A stretch of DNA of 64,000 bases from CAYZWU01 sp964482235. Its GTDB lineage: Bacteria > Planctomycetota > B15-G4 > CAYZWU01. Under the pieces are notes generated by a model. The model made no database searches. It saw only the letters and a program-made list of their open reading frames with translations, and was not told the origin of the DNA. The stretch is taken from contig CAYZWU010000020.1 in the NCBI GenBank assembly GCA_964482235.1, positions 1 to 64,000 on the forward strand, given 5' to 3'. A program made the translations under genes and the position numbers. Position 1 is the stretch's first letter, and each line of letters starts with the position of its first letter. Of this stretch, positions 53,224 to 64,000 are shown in pieces.

Positions 53224-53826
53224 ATGTCGGATTTACCGGATGACGCCACATCGCTGCTGGCAGCCGTTTCCTCAGGCGACCAGGAAGCGAAGAAAAAGCT
53301 GTTCTCGATCCTTTATGCCGAACTGCATCAGCTGGCCCATTTCGCCATGCGGAAGGAACCGTCGAAGAGCGTGATGCAGACCACGGCCCTGATCCACGAA
53401 GCCTACATCCGTCTCGTCAACAGCAAGGAGATCCGCTTCCAGAACCGGGCGCACTTCCTGAAGGTTGCCGTGAAGGCGATGCGCCGCCTGCTCGTCGATC
53501 AGGCCAGGAAGAGGATGGCAGCCAAGAGGGGCGGCAAGAAGTCGCCCAGATCTCTCGAGAGCGTGATGGAGCCCGACCGCAACCTGGCAGTGGGCAACAT
53601 CCCCTTCGAGAAGCTGGATCTGCTCGACAAGGCGCTCAGGAAGCTGGAAGCGCAGGAGGACAACAAGCGCCGCTGCATGATTCTCGAGCTGCATTACTTT
53701 GCCGGGCTGACGCACGACCAGACCGCCGAGGTCCTGGAAATCTCGAAGGCAACGGTCAGGCGGGAGCTGGACTTCATAAAAGTCCTGATCTTCCACGAGA
53801 TGCAAAAGGAAGATGTCGATGACTGA
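53224..53826 (+). CDS. ECF-type sigma factor, Planctomycete/Acidobacteria (Sig-70_X6) group
   Basis: The 200-residue sigma factor belongs to the group commonly found next to Ser/Thr kinases: 'LFSILYAELHQLAHFAMRKE', 'MQTTALIHEAYIRLVN', 'FLKVAVKAMRRLLVDQARKR' (region 2) and 'LELHYFAGLTHDQTAEVL', 'EISKATVRRELDFIKVLI' (region 4). A longer in-frame start exists at 53170, but ATG 53224 matches the usual N-terminus ('MSDLPDDATSLL'). The last eight bases overlap the kinase start, so the two are translationally coupled. By analogy the kinase phosphorylates and controls the sigma factor. Confidence 0.92.
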   Translation: MSDLPDDATSLLAAVSSGDQEAKKKLFSILYAELHQLAHFAMRKEPSKSVMQTTALIHEAYIRLVNSKEIRFQNRAHFLKVAVKAMRRLLVDQARKRMAAKRGGKKSPRSLESVMEPDRNLAVGNIPFEKLDLLDKALRKLEAQEDNKRRCMILELHYFAGLTHDQTAEVLEISKATVRRELDFIKVLIFHEMQKEDVDD

Positions 53827-56410
53827 TGATCTGATGGACAGAATCGAGCAGATCTATCACGAAACGATGCAGATCGAGCCATCCCGAAGGGCGGCATTCA
53901 TCGAGGAGGCCTGCGGCAGCGACACGGAGCTCAGAGCCAAGATACAGGCGCTGCTCGAGATGCGCGAGGAGGCTTTCGAGTTCTTCGACGAGTCGCCCTG
54001 GGAAACCCTTGTTCCGACCCCGCCGGAGAAGAGCGACTCCCCCCAGGACCTCGAGCCCGAACCGGACCTGCCCTTCGAGCGTCTCGGCGAATTTTGCCTC
54101 ATCCGGCGCCTCGGCGAGGGAGGAATGGGTGTGGTCTACCTGGCGATCCAGGAATCGCTCAACCGCCAGGTGGCCCTCAAGATCCTGCCCACCCACCTGA
54201 GCTTCTCGGACAAGGCCGTGCAGAAGTTTCGCCGCGAGGCCGAGGCGGGCGGCCGCCAGAGCCATTCCGGCATCGTTGCCATCTACGCCGTGGGACGCGA
54301 AAAGAACGTCCACTACATCGCCCAGGAACTCGTGGGCGAGGGAGCGACCCTGGCCGACTGGATAGCGAACACCCTTTCCCAAGTGGAGCAGAAGCCCGGC
54401 TATTTCCGAGATGTGGCCTGGATCGTCGTCGAGGTGGCCGACGCCCTGCAGCACGCCCACGAATCGGGCGTGATCCACAGGGATATCAAGCCGTCCAATA
54501 TCCTGCTCACCAGGAAGGGCCGGACCAAAGTGACCGATTTCGGGCTTGCCATGGTGGAGGACGCCCTGGCGCTCTCGCGGACCGGCGAGTTCTCCGGCAC
54601 TCCCTACTACATGTCCCCCGAGCAGGCGATGAGCAAGAGGATGGGGATCGACCAGAGGACGGACATCTATTCCCTGGGCGTCACTCTCTACGAGATGCTG
54701 ACCTTGAGACGTCCCTTCGACGGCAAGACCTCGCAGGAGGTTCTGAAAAAGATCCTGCTCGTGGATCCCGTCTTCCCGCACAAGGAGAATCCGAGGGTTC
54801 CCCACGACCTCGGCACGATCTGCCTCAAGGCGATGGAAAAGCTCCCCGAACGCCGCTACCAGAGCATGGCGGAATTCGCCGCCGACCTGCGGCGCTTCCT
54901 CTCGGGCGACGTGATCCTGGCCAAGCCGGCGGGTTTCGTCAGGCGCATGGTCAAGCGGGTCAACCGGAACCCCGTTCTCAGCACGGCGATCGGTGTGGCC
55001 CTCTTTGCTCTCGTGATCCTCACGATCTGGGGGGCCTGGTATTTCATCCAGATGAAGACACACTTCGACGAGATCGTCCGCTACTCGCACATGGACAGGA
55101 TCTACCGGCTCCGCGCCGAGGCCAAGGACCTCTGGCCCGCCTACCCCGAGACGATCGCCGCCTTCGAGAAGTGGCTCGTCGACGTGAATGAGCTGATGGA
55201 CCATGCCCCCACCCACAAGGCCACGCTGGACGCTCTCGATGCTAAAATGGAGGATCTGACGGAGGAGGAGAAGGAACTTCATACCAGGCTGACCAACCTT
55301 CTGGTGGGAGTCGACACGCTTTCCCGCAAGGAGACCGGACTGATCACCAAGGTCGAGGGCCGGTTGGAGTTTGCCCGCACCGTCAAGGATGTGAGCCTCG
55401 TGCAGCATGGCGAGGCGTGGCAGGAGGCCGTCGCCTCGATCGCCGACCGTGCGGAGTGTCCCCGGTACGACGGATTGACCATCGTTCCGCAAATCGGCTT
55501 CGTCCCCCTCGGCCGCGATCCCGACACCGGCCTCTGGGAGTTTGCCCACCTCCAGACAGGTACGATCCCCCGGCGCGGCAGCGACGGCAAACTTGTTCTC
55601 ACAATCGACACGGGCCTCGTTTTCGTCCTGATTCCCGGAGGAGCCTTTGACATGGGCGCCATCCGTGCCCCGGAAGGCAAGGATCCGGCAACTTACAGCC
55701 CCAACGAGAATCCCTCTCCCCTCAAGGGATACGAGGAGCCGGTCCACAGAGTGACGGTGAAATCCTATCTGATTTCCAAGTACGAGATGACCCAGGGAGA
55801 GTGGCTCAGGATCACGGGCGAAAATCCCAGCACATTCCTGCCCGGTGCCAACATTTCTGGAATCGTACACACACTTCGGCATCCCGTCGAAACGATTCAC
55901 TGGAATGACTGCCACGAGGTGCTCGGCAACTTGAAGCTCCGCCTTCCCACCGAAGCGGAGTGGGAGTATGCGGCTCGGGCCGGGACCAGCACGGTCTACT
56001 GGACAGGCAACAGGAAGGAGACGCTCGAAGGGGCGGCCAATATCATCGACTTGTGCTGCCACGAGTGGGGAGCACCGGCTTTCTGGCAGCCGGAAAAGTG
56101 GTTGGACGATGGCTACCCCGCCCACGCCCCGGTGGGCAGCTACCGCCCCAATGCCTTCGGATTGCACGATGTGTGCGGGAACGTGTGGGAGTGGTGCCGC
56201 GATTCATTCGTCGACAGCTACGAGATTACCCCTCGCAATGGTTCTGCCTTCGAGACAACAAAAACGAACCACCGTGTCTACAGGGGCGGTTCGTGGCTCC
56301 ACAACAGCTGGCTCTGCCGCTCTTCCTTCCGCTTCCACAGCACGCCGCGGTTCATGCACATCGCCTGCGGCGTGCGGCCGGCCGCCTCGATCGTTCGGGC
56401 GGACGAGTAG
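53819..56410 (+). CDS. Transmembrane Ser/Thr protein kinase with C-terminal FGE-sulfatase-like domain
   Basis: In this 863-residue protein residues 1-70 are the helical N-terminus often seen before such kinases. The Pkn-type kinase domain spans about 90-360, with 'LGEGGMGVVYLA', Lys121 in 'VALKIL', Asp222 in 'HRDIKPSNIL', Asp240 in 'DFGLA' and 'GTPYYMSPEQA'; all catalytic residues are present. A single span follows ('VALFALVILTIWGAWYF'), then an external helical linker and a formylglycine-generating-enzyme-like domain ('VLIPGGAFDMGAIR', 'RLPTEAEWEYAARAGTS', 'GLHDVCGNVWEWCRDSF'). Such FGE domains on kinases are thought to act as sensors. ATG 53819 has AAGGA at good spacing; ATG 53813 is too close to it. 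Confidence 0.93.
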   Translation: MTDDLMDRIEQIYHETMQIEPSRRAAFIEEACGSDTELRAKIQALLEMREEAFEFFDESPWETLVPTPPEKSDSPQDLEPEPDLPFERLGEFCLIRRLGEGGMGVVYLAIQESLNRQVALKILPTHLSFSDKAVQKFRREAEAGGRQSHSGIVAIYAVGREKNVHYIAQELVGEGATLADWIANTLSQVEQKPGYFRDVAWIVVEVADALQHAHESGVIHRDIKPSNILLTRKGRTKVTDFGLAMVEDALALSRTGEFSGTPYYMSPEQAMSKRMGIDQRTDIYSLGVTLYEMLTLRRPFDGKTSQEVLKKILLVDPVFPHKENPRVPHDLGTICLKAMEKLPERRYQSMAEFAADLRRFLSGDVILAKPAGFVRRMVKRVNRNPVLSTAIGVALFALVILTIWGAWYFIQMKTHFDEIVRYSHMDRIYRLRAEAKDLWPAYPETIAAFEKWLVDVNELMDHAPTHKATLDALDAKMEDLTEEEKELHTRLTNLLVGVDTLSRKETGLITKVEGRLEFARTVKDVSLVQHGEAWQEAVASIADRAECPRYDGLTIVPQIGFVPLGRDPDTGLWEFAHLQTGTIPRRGSDGKLVLTIDTGLVFVLIPGGAFDMGAIRAPEGKDPATYSPNENPSPLKGYEEPVHRVTVKSYLISKYEMTQGEWLRITGENPSTFLPGANISGIVHTLRHPVETIHWNDCHEVLGNLKLRLPTEAEWEYAARAGTSTVYWTGNRKETLEGAANIIDLCCHEWGAPAFWQPEKWLDDGYPAHAPVGSYRPNAFGLHDVCGNVWEWCRDSFVDSYEITPRNGSAFETTKTNHRVYRGGSWLHNSWLCRSSFRFHSTPRFMHIACGVRPAASIVRADE

Positions 56411-56435
56411 CCTCCCTTCGATTTTCTCTTCGAGA

Positions 56436-57672
56436 TCAGAACCGGTAGGTCAGGGTGAGTGTGAAGATATCGAGATCGCTGTCATACGTCCCGTTGGCCG
56501 GAGGAAAGTGCACGCTCGAGTCCACGTCGCGGCTCCTCCCGTAGGCATGCTCGTAGCAGAGATCGAGGGTGGTGTTGTCCGTGATATCGATTCCGATGCC
56601 GGCCGTGAGCCAGTGCATGTCCGTGTTCACGAAGCTGTAGTCGAGCGTGCTCTCATCCACCACGGCGTTGGAGTAGCCGTATCCCGCCCGGAGCGCCAGG
56701 CCGTCCCCCACGAGATACTCGGCGCCGAGCCGGTAGTCCAGGCAGTCCTTCCAGTCGCGCGGCCGGTAGATGTTGAGGTTGGGGGCGTTCTTCACCTCCA
56801 CGAGATACTTGTCGTGCACTGACCAGTCCTGCCACTCGACGTCAGCGGAGAGGGAGAACCTGTCCGTGGCCTGCCACAGGACGCCGAAGGTCGCCATCTG
56901 CGGCAGGGTGAGCTTGGTCTTCGCGTCGTACCGGCCGTTGACATTCAGCGCGGCAGGCAGGTTCGCGATGTCGAGCCTCCCCTTGAGCGTCATCTCGACC
57001 TCGGGTGTATAGGTGAGCCCGAACCGAAGACTCTTCGATGCCTGGTAGAGAAGCCCCACCGTCCCGCCGAAACCGACGGCGTCTCCTTCCATCTCCGAGG
57101 TGCCGTCCGGACCGCCGAGAGGATCGGGGAGGAAGCGCTCCGCCCGCCCCTCGGCCAGAATGGCGCTTATGCTCACCCCCAGCATGAGGTTGTCGCTGAT
57201 CCGGCAGGCCGCCGCTGGGGTGAGATAGGTTGTCTTCAGAAGCGACTCGGTCACCACGTACCGCCGCGGCGTGGTTTCCCCGCCTTTCCACTCGACTCCT
57301 CCGCCCAGGCCGTACCGCGAGTGGACAGCCAGGCCGAATCCCAGATTCTCGCTGCCGAAATCGGAGCAGGCCGCGAAGAAAGGAACGAGTGTATCTTTGG
57401 CTGATGCCCGTCAGATCCCTGTACTCCTGATCGAGAAGGAGGAGATTTCCTGAAAGCGCAAGGCTGTTCCCGTCGAGCAGGGCGAGGCCTGCAGGATTGT
57501 GGTAGATCGCCGCCTCGTCGTCGGCGCGCGCCGTGTAGGAGCCCCCCATCGCTGCCGACCTGGCTGTGGACGATGTCCCGATGCGGAAGCCTCCTGCCTC
57601 GGCCGATTGAGCAGCCAGTAGGAAAAGAGAGATCACGGCAGCAACGATCCGCCTGGCCTTCTCTCGAATCAT
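56436..57672 (-). pseudogene. FadL/OmpP1-type outer-membrane transporter gene with a frameshift
   Basis: The gene starts at ATG 57672 with a signal peptide ('IVAAVISLFLLAAQSAEAGG') and the FadL-family opening 'FRIGTSSTARSAAMGGSYTA', then 'ADDEAAIYHNPAGLALLDGN'. The frame changes near 57402: before it the protein reads 'EYRDLTGIS', after it the homologous reading 'KDTLVPFFAACSDFGSENLG' continues one frame over and runs to a terminal Phe ('LTLTYRF') at 56436. One inserted or two deleted bases explain it. Apart from this the barrel looks intact ('LRFGLTYTPEVEMTLKG', 'LRAGYGYSNAVVDESTLDYS'). Either a recent pseudogene or a sequence error. FadL proteins carry hydrophobic compounds across the outer membrane. 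Confidence 0.8.
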
Positions 57673-57741
57673 CGGACCCCCAGCACGAAGATATTCATGG
57701 TACACCAATAGAGTTATGCATTTTCCCTGATGTTGGGGCTC

Positions 57742-57747
57742 ATTATA
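57742..57747 (-). promoter_or_regulatory. Possible -10 element of the FadL-type gene
   Basis: A perfect TATAAT on the minus strand, 70 bases before ATG 57672. No convincing -35 box lies upstream, because that position falls next to the inverted repeat at 57777-57853. Confidence 0.25.
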
Positions 57748-57776
57748 CAGTCCCTCCTTGGTATTAGCCGTATTAT

Positions 57777-57853
57777 CTCTCTTTTTTCTTGATCCCCTCC
57801 CGATCCCGCTGCTGCGGCTATTCCAGATCGGGCACGGGAGGGGAAAAAGAGAG
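57777..57853. repeat. Interrupted inverted repeat with T-rich and A-rich arms
   Basis: A 10-bp outer pairing (57777-57786 with 57844-57853) and a 9-bp inner one (57794-57802 with 57835-57843) are separated by seven unpaired bases on one side. A second, competing 7-bp pairing (CCCGATC with GATCGGG) lies inside. Neither strand has a T run after the stem, so it is not a simple terminator. It lies just after the proline dehydrogenase stop. Confidence 0.7.
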
Positions 57854-57876
57854 GCTCGATCGATCGTTCTAGTGAA

Positions 57877-58800
57877 TCATCGGGAAAGGAGTGCCCTGGC
57901 CAGCAGGGCGGCGTTGGCCGGGCGCTCGGCGAGACGCCTCATGAAGTAGGGATACCAGTGCGTACCGAAGGGGACGTATATCCTGATCGATGCCCCCTGG
58001 GAGACAAGCTTCTCCTGCCAGTCGCGCCGCACCCCGAGCAGCATCTGGAACTCGTAGCCGTCGGACGGGAACTGCCGGGAAGCAGCCTCGGAAAGGACCT
58101 TCTCGATCAGGAGATGATCATGGGTCGCGAAGGCCGGATAAAAACCGGACTCACGGCCCTTTGGCGCGAAGGAAAGCTCGATCAGCCGGGCATAGCTCGC
58201 ATCCACGTCTTTCATGCTCTTCCAGGCGACCCGCGCCGGTTCATCGTAGGCTCCCTTGACCAGGCGGACGCTCCCTCCGCGTTCGATGATCGCCTTCAGA
58301 TCATCGGCTGTCCGGAACAGGTTGGCCTGCAGCGCCACGCGAAGAGGCCCTCCTTTCTCCAGGAGCTGACGGATCGATTCGAGAGTGGTATCGGTGGTCG
58401 CCGAGTCCTCCATGTCCACCTCGACAAAGGTTCCCAGCTCGCCGGCCAGATCAAGGATCTTCTCGAGGTTCCTGTGAAAGGTCTTCTCGCCCAGGCCGAG
58501 ACCGATGTGCGTGGGCTTGACCGAGACGGTGGCCTGAAGCCCCTCGTCGTGGATGCGCTGCAGGATCCTCATGTAGGCCTCCGCCACCTTGCCGGCATCC
58601 TCGCGACTTTCCACCTTCTCGCCCAGGAAGTTGACAGTGGCCCTCATTCCCTTTTTTTCGAGGCCGCGCACAACGGCCAGGGCGTCGTCCAGCGACTCTC
58701 CGGAAGTGAACCGGCGAGCGATGAGCCTGGCCGGGCCGAAGTGGGCGACGAGCCACTGCATGACCTTGCTTCGCGAGAGGATCATGAAAAAGGTGCGCAT
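57877..58800 (-). CDS. Proline dehydrogenase, monofunctional
   Basis: The 307-residue flavoenzyme oxidises L-proline to 1-pyrroline-5-carboxylate, passing electrons to quinone. The beta/alpha barrel motifs are present: 'ATVNFLGEKVESREDAGKV', 'TFVEVDMEDSATTDTTLE', 'VALQANLFRTADDLKAII', 'VRLVKGAYDEP', 'FATHDHLLIEKVL', 'EFQMLLGVRRD' and the C-terminal 'IRIYVPFGTHWYPYFMRRLA'. Length is that of the short monofunctional type. ATG 58800 gives the usual N-terminus; earlier in-frame starts are not supported. No pyrroline-carboxylate dehydrogenase gene is adjacent. The divergent neighbour is sucA, where glutamate-derived 2-oxoglutarate would be used. Confidence 0.94.
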   Translation of the reverse strand: MRTFFMILSRSKVMQWLVAHFGPARLIARRFTSGESLDDALAVVRGLEKKGMRATVNFLGEKVESREDAGKVAEAYMRILQRIHDEGLQATVSVKPTHIGLGLGEKTFHRNLEKILDLAGELGTFVEVDMEDSATTDTTLESIRQLLEKGGPLRVALQANLFRTADDLKAIIERGGSVRLVKGAYDEPARVAWKSMKDVDASYARLIELSFAPKGRESGFYPAFATHDHLLIEKVLSEAASRQFPSDGYEFQMLLGVRRDWQEKLVSQGASIRIYVPFGTHWYPYFMRRLAERPANAALLARALLSR

Positions 58801-58934
58801 ACCTTCCGGTCTCCTTGTTCGAACGCAACAAAATCCGTCTCTTTGATAGCCCGGCATCACGGCCATGCACGTTTCGGAGGGTGCTGCCATGGCCGGGGCC
58901 CCCGTCCTTTTCCACGGTCATCACGGCCTCGCTC

Positions 58935-58963
58935 TGGACGGCCTTGCCGCGATCGCGCATAAT
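58935..58963 (+). promoter_or_regulatory. Candidate promoter of the sucA-sucB-lpd operon
   Basis: TGGACG, a 17-base spacer, then CATAAT, about 110 bases before GTG 59076. Confidence 0.33.
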
Positions 58964-59075
58964 GTCACACCGTTTTCGAAAGATGGCCCGACTCTGCTTT
59001 GGAGGCAAGGGCGGGGCGTCCTGTCGATCTCGCTTGAAATCCGTCCCTACCACGGCTTTACATGGAGTATTTCGC

Positions 59076-61862
<2,787 letters not shown>

Positions 61863-61868
61863 AGTCGA

Positions 61869-63104
61869 ATGGCAGAGATAATCGTGCCCGAAGTGGGCGA
61901 GTCGATCACACAGGGGATTCTCGCCGAGTGGAAGGTGGAGACCGGTGCCGTTGTGAACGTGGACGATCCGCTCTATGTCCTCGAAACGGACAAGATCACC
62001 ATGGACGTCCTGTCGGAGCACTCGGGCCAAGTGGCCATCCAGGTGGAACCGGGCGAGACGGTGTCGATCGGCCAGGTCGTCGGCGCCATCGACACGAGCG
62101 TCGAGCCGGAGCCGGCCGTCGAGGAAGAGATCGGCGACGGCCCGCCCAAGGAAACTCCGGCCGGCCTGCCCCAGGCTGCGGCCAAGATCGAGGCGTCGAG
62201 CGGCCTGGCGCCGTCGGTGCGCCGGCTCGTCGTCGAGCATGGGCTCGATGCGCGGACGATCACGGGAACGGGCAAGGGCGGACGCATCACCAAGACCGAC
62301 GTGCTCGGCCGGATCGAGGAGCACAGGAAGGCCGCTGATGAGACGCCGGCCCGCGAGGAGGTCCGGGAGAAGGAGGCCGAGCCGACAGCCGATGATGCGT
62401 CCGGTTCCAGGCAGACGCGCGTGCCGATGAGCATGCTCAGGCAGCGGATCGCCGAGCGGATGGTGCTGGCCCAGCAGTCCGCCGCGATCCTGACAACCTT
62501 CAACGAGCTCGACATGACGAGCGTCCTCGAGTGGCGCGCCCGCCACAACGAGGAGTTCCAGGCGAAGCACGGCATCAAGCTGGGCTTCATGTCGTTCTTC
62601 GTGAAGGCGGCGATCGACGCGCTGAAGACCGCTCCCGCAGTCAACGCCCAGATCCAGGGAAACGAGATCGTCTACAACCACTACTACGACATCGGCGTTG
62701 CGGTGAGCACGGAGAAGGGCCTCGTGGTGCCGGTGATCCGCGACGCCGACCGCCTCGGCTTCGCGGGAATCGAGCAGGCGATCGCCGACCTCGCGGCAAG
62801 GGCCAGGGACCGCAAGCTCTCCCTCTCCGACATCTCCGGCGGCACCTTCACCATCTCGAACGGCGGAATCTACGGCAACATGATGAGCACGCCGATCCTG
62901 AATCCGCCGCAGAGCGGGGTCCTCGGCATGCACGCCGTCAAGAAGCGCGCCGTTGTCAAGGACGACGCTATCGTCATCCGGCCGATGATGTACGTCGCCC
63001 TCTCCTACGACCACCGCCTCATCGACGGCAAGGAGGCGGTCACCTTCCTCAAGCGGATTGTGGCCTGTATCGAAAATCCCGAACGGATCATGCTGGAGTT
63101 CTGA
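61869..63104 (+). CDS. sucB: Dihydrolipoyllysine-residue succinyltransferase (E2)
   Basis: The 411-residue E2 has one lipoyl domain with Lys42 ('VLETDKITMDVLSEHSG'), a peripheral-subunit-binding domain ('APSVRRLVVEHGLDARTI', 'GTGKGGRITKTDVLGRI') and the catalytic acyltransferase domain with His382 in 'YDHRLIDGKEAV'. Inter-domain linkers are Glu/Ala/Pro-rich as usual. It transfers the succinyl group from lipoate to CoA and forms the complex core. Genes for E1, E2 and E3 are adjacent with gaps of 5-6 bases. Confidence 0.97.
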   Translation: MAEIIVPEVGESITQGILAEWKVETGAVVNVDDPLYVLETDKITMDVLSEHSGQVAIQVEPGETVSIGQVVGAIDTSVEPEPAVEEEIGDGPPKETPAGLPQAAAKIEASSGLAPSVRRLVVEHGLDARTITGTGKGGRITKTDVLGRIEEHRKAADETPAREEVREKEAEPTADDASGSRQTRVPMSMLRQRIAERMVLAQQSAAILTTFNELDMTSVLEWRARHNEEFQAKHGIKLGFMSFFVKAAIDALKTAPAVNAQIQGNEIVYNHYYDIGVAVSTEKGLVVPVIRDADRLGFAGIEQAIADLAARARDRKLSLSDISGGTFTISNGGIYGNMMSTPILNPPQSGVLGMHAVKKRAVVKDDAIVIRPMMYVALSYDHRLIDGKEAVTFLKRIVACIENPERIMLEF

Positions 63105-63109
63105 AACAG

Positions 63110-64000
63110 ATGAAAACTTTCGACTTCGTCGTCATCGGCGGCGGTCCCGGCGGCTACGTGGCCGCGATCCGGGCCTCCCAGCTGGGTCTCAAGGCAGCGC
63201 TGATCGAGGAACGGGCCACCCTGGGCGGCACCTGCCTCAATGTCGGCTGCATCCCCTCGAAGGTCCTCCTCGAAGCCAGCGAGGTGTTCCATTCCATGAA
63301 CCACAAGTACCAGGGACTCGGGATCAGCGTCTCCTCGGTGAAGCTCGACCTGAAGCGGATGATGGCCAACAAGGACCGCGTCGTGTCGAAGATCACCGAG
63401 GGCGTGGACCTCCTGATGAAGAAGCACAAGATCGCGCGCTTCAAGGGGCGCGGCCGCCTCACGGGAGGCAGGATCGTGGCGATCGAGGGCGAGAACGAAA
63501 CGACGGAGATCGAGGGCGGGAAGATCGTGCTGGCCATGGGAAGCGTGCCCTTCGAGCTCCCCTCGATCCCCTTCGACGGCCGGTCGATCATCAGCTCCAC
63601 CGAGGCGCTCTCCCTGAAGACCGTACCGAGGCGGATGGTCGTCGTGGGCGCCGGCGCCATCGGGCTCGAGCTGGGAAGCGTCTGGAGCCGCCTGGGCTCG
63701 TCTGTCACCGTCGTGGAGCTCTTCCCCAAGGTGGCGATCTTCGCCGACAACATGCTCTCCAGGATGCTCGAGAAATCGCTGCGGGAGCAGGGCATCGACT
63801 TTCTGCTTTCCAGCCGCGTGGTCGGCGCGAAGAAGAAGAAGGGCGGGATCGAGGTAGCCGTGACCTCGGAAAAGGACGGCGACGCCACGCTGACCTGCGA
63901 CAAGCTGCTCGTTGCCGTCGGCCGCAAGCCGGCCACTCTCGACTGCGGCCTCGAGGCGGCCAAAGTCGCCCTCGAGCAGGACGGCCGGGTGCGCGTCGAC
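63110..64000 (+). CDS. lpd: Dihydrolipoyl dehydrogenase (E3), 3' end outside the window
   Basis: The first 297 residues of the E3 flavoprotein are present: FAD-binding 'VVIGGGPGGYVAAIRASQLG', the redox disulfide Cys42/Cys47 in 'GGTCLNVGCIPSK', the second dinucleotide-binding motif 'VVVGAGAIGLELGSVWSRLG' and 'LLVAVGRKPAT'. The NAD and interface domains continue beyond base 64000. It reoxidises dihydrolipoate of E2 with NAD+. Five bases separate it from sucB. Confidence 0.96.
   Translation, partial: MKTFDFVVIGGGPGGYVAAIRASQLGLKAALIEERATLGGTCLNVGCIPSKVLLEASEVFHSMNHKYQGLGISVSSVKLDLKRMMANKDRVVSKITEGVDLLMKKHKIARFKGRGRLTGGRIVAIEGENETTEIEGGKIVLAMGSVPFELPSIPFDGRSIISSTEALSLKTVPRRMVVVGAGAIGLELGSVWSRLGSSVTVVELFPKVAIFADNMLSRMLEKSLREQGIDFLLSSRVVGAKKKKGGIEVAVTSEKDGDATLTCDKLLVAVGRKPATLDCGLEAAKVALEQDGRVRVD

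Noticed and set aside
58815..59075. Longer N-terminus for sucA (87 more codons)
   Set aside because: The extension has no E1 homology; GTG 59076 has a binding site and gives the usual E1 length.

Overview
The window looks like a chromosomal segment of a GC-rich Gram-negative bacterium, most likely Planctomycetota or a neighbouring deep lineage. This is inferred from gene families, not from a marker gene. The pointers are a DUF1549/DUF1553 - DUF1501 - PPC-domain operon, an ECF sigma factor overlapping a Ser/Thr kinase with a formylglycine-generating-enzyme-like domain, a sigma factor fused to a membrane anchor and regulatory-like beta-sandwich repeats, gingipain-type C25 peptidases, FG-GAP/VCBS and parallel beta-helix exoproteins, and outer-membrane proteins ending in Phe. 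No rRNA, tRNA, CRISPR array, integrase or transposase was seen. Most long antisense reading frames are shadows of the high GC content.

Layout. 65-4746: an unknown two-span membrane protein and an exported TPR protein. 4799-13138: two exported C25 peptidases (the first behind a good promoter and a 16-bp leader hairpin), a small exported lectin-fold-like protein, and a minus-strand pair (PrcB-like exported protein, C45-type acyltransferase). 13245-14349: a YchF-type NTPase with a promoter so close to its ATG that the mRNA should be leaderless. 14408-20927, minus: DUF1028 protein, TolB-like propeller lipoprotein, the sigma-TM-repeat fusion, and a beta-lactamase-fold serine hydrolase. 21043-24754: a VCBS-repeat exoprotein, a beta-helix exoprotein interrupted by an in-frame TGA, and a zinc-ribbon membrane-protein gene interrupted by TAA. 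25094-30449: the three-gene DUF1549 / DUF1501 / PPC operon. 30387-33643, minus: an unknown protein and an exported thioredoxin-fold/TPR protein, the latter divergent from a MoxR-DUF58-BatABCDE operon (33773-41624). 41754-44174: a small membrane protein and an ABC-2 exporter. 44213-47089, minus: PepSY-like protein with an 11-Asp tail, response regulator and histidine kinase, divergent from an OprP-type porin (47268-48629). 48689-52708, minus: a beta-helix and a 14-repeat VCBS exoprotein. 53127-56410: sigma factor plus kinase. 56436-57672, minus: a frameshifted FadL-type gene. 57877-58800, minus: proline dehydrogenase. 59076-64000: sucA-sucB-lpd, the last running off the window.

Functional reading. 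Much of the window serves the cell envelope and outside: signal-peptide proteins built from repeats, secreted proteases, envelope stress/assembly (MoxR-Bat), and envelope sensing (PepSY two-component system, sigma-kinase pair, membrane-tethered sigma). The metabolic end links proline oxidation to the 2-oxoglutarate dehydrogenase complex.

Main points for a second look: (1) a roughly 100-residue C-terminal module that appears shared by five otherwise unrelated exported proteins and may be a surface-sorting or anchoring domain; (2) the membrane-tethered sigma factor; (3) three interrupted genes (TGA, TAA, frameshift), where decay, sequence error and recoding must be told apart; (4) structured or absent 5' leaders at the first C25 gene and ychF.
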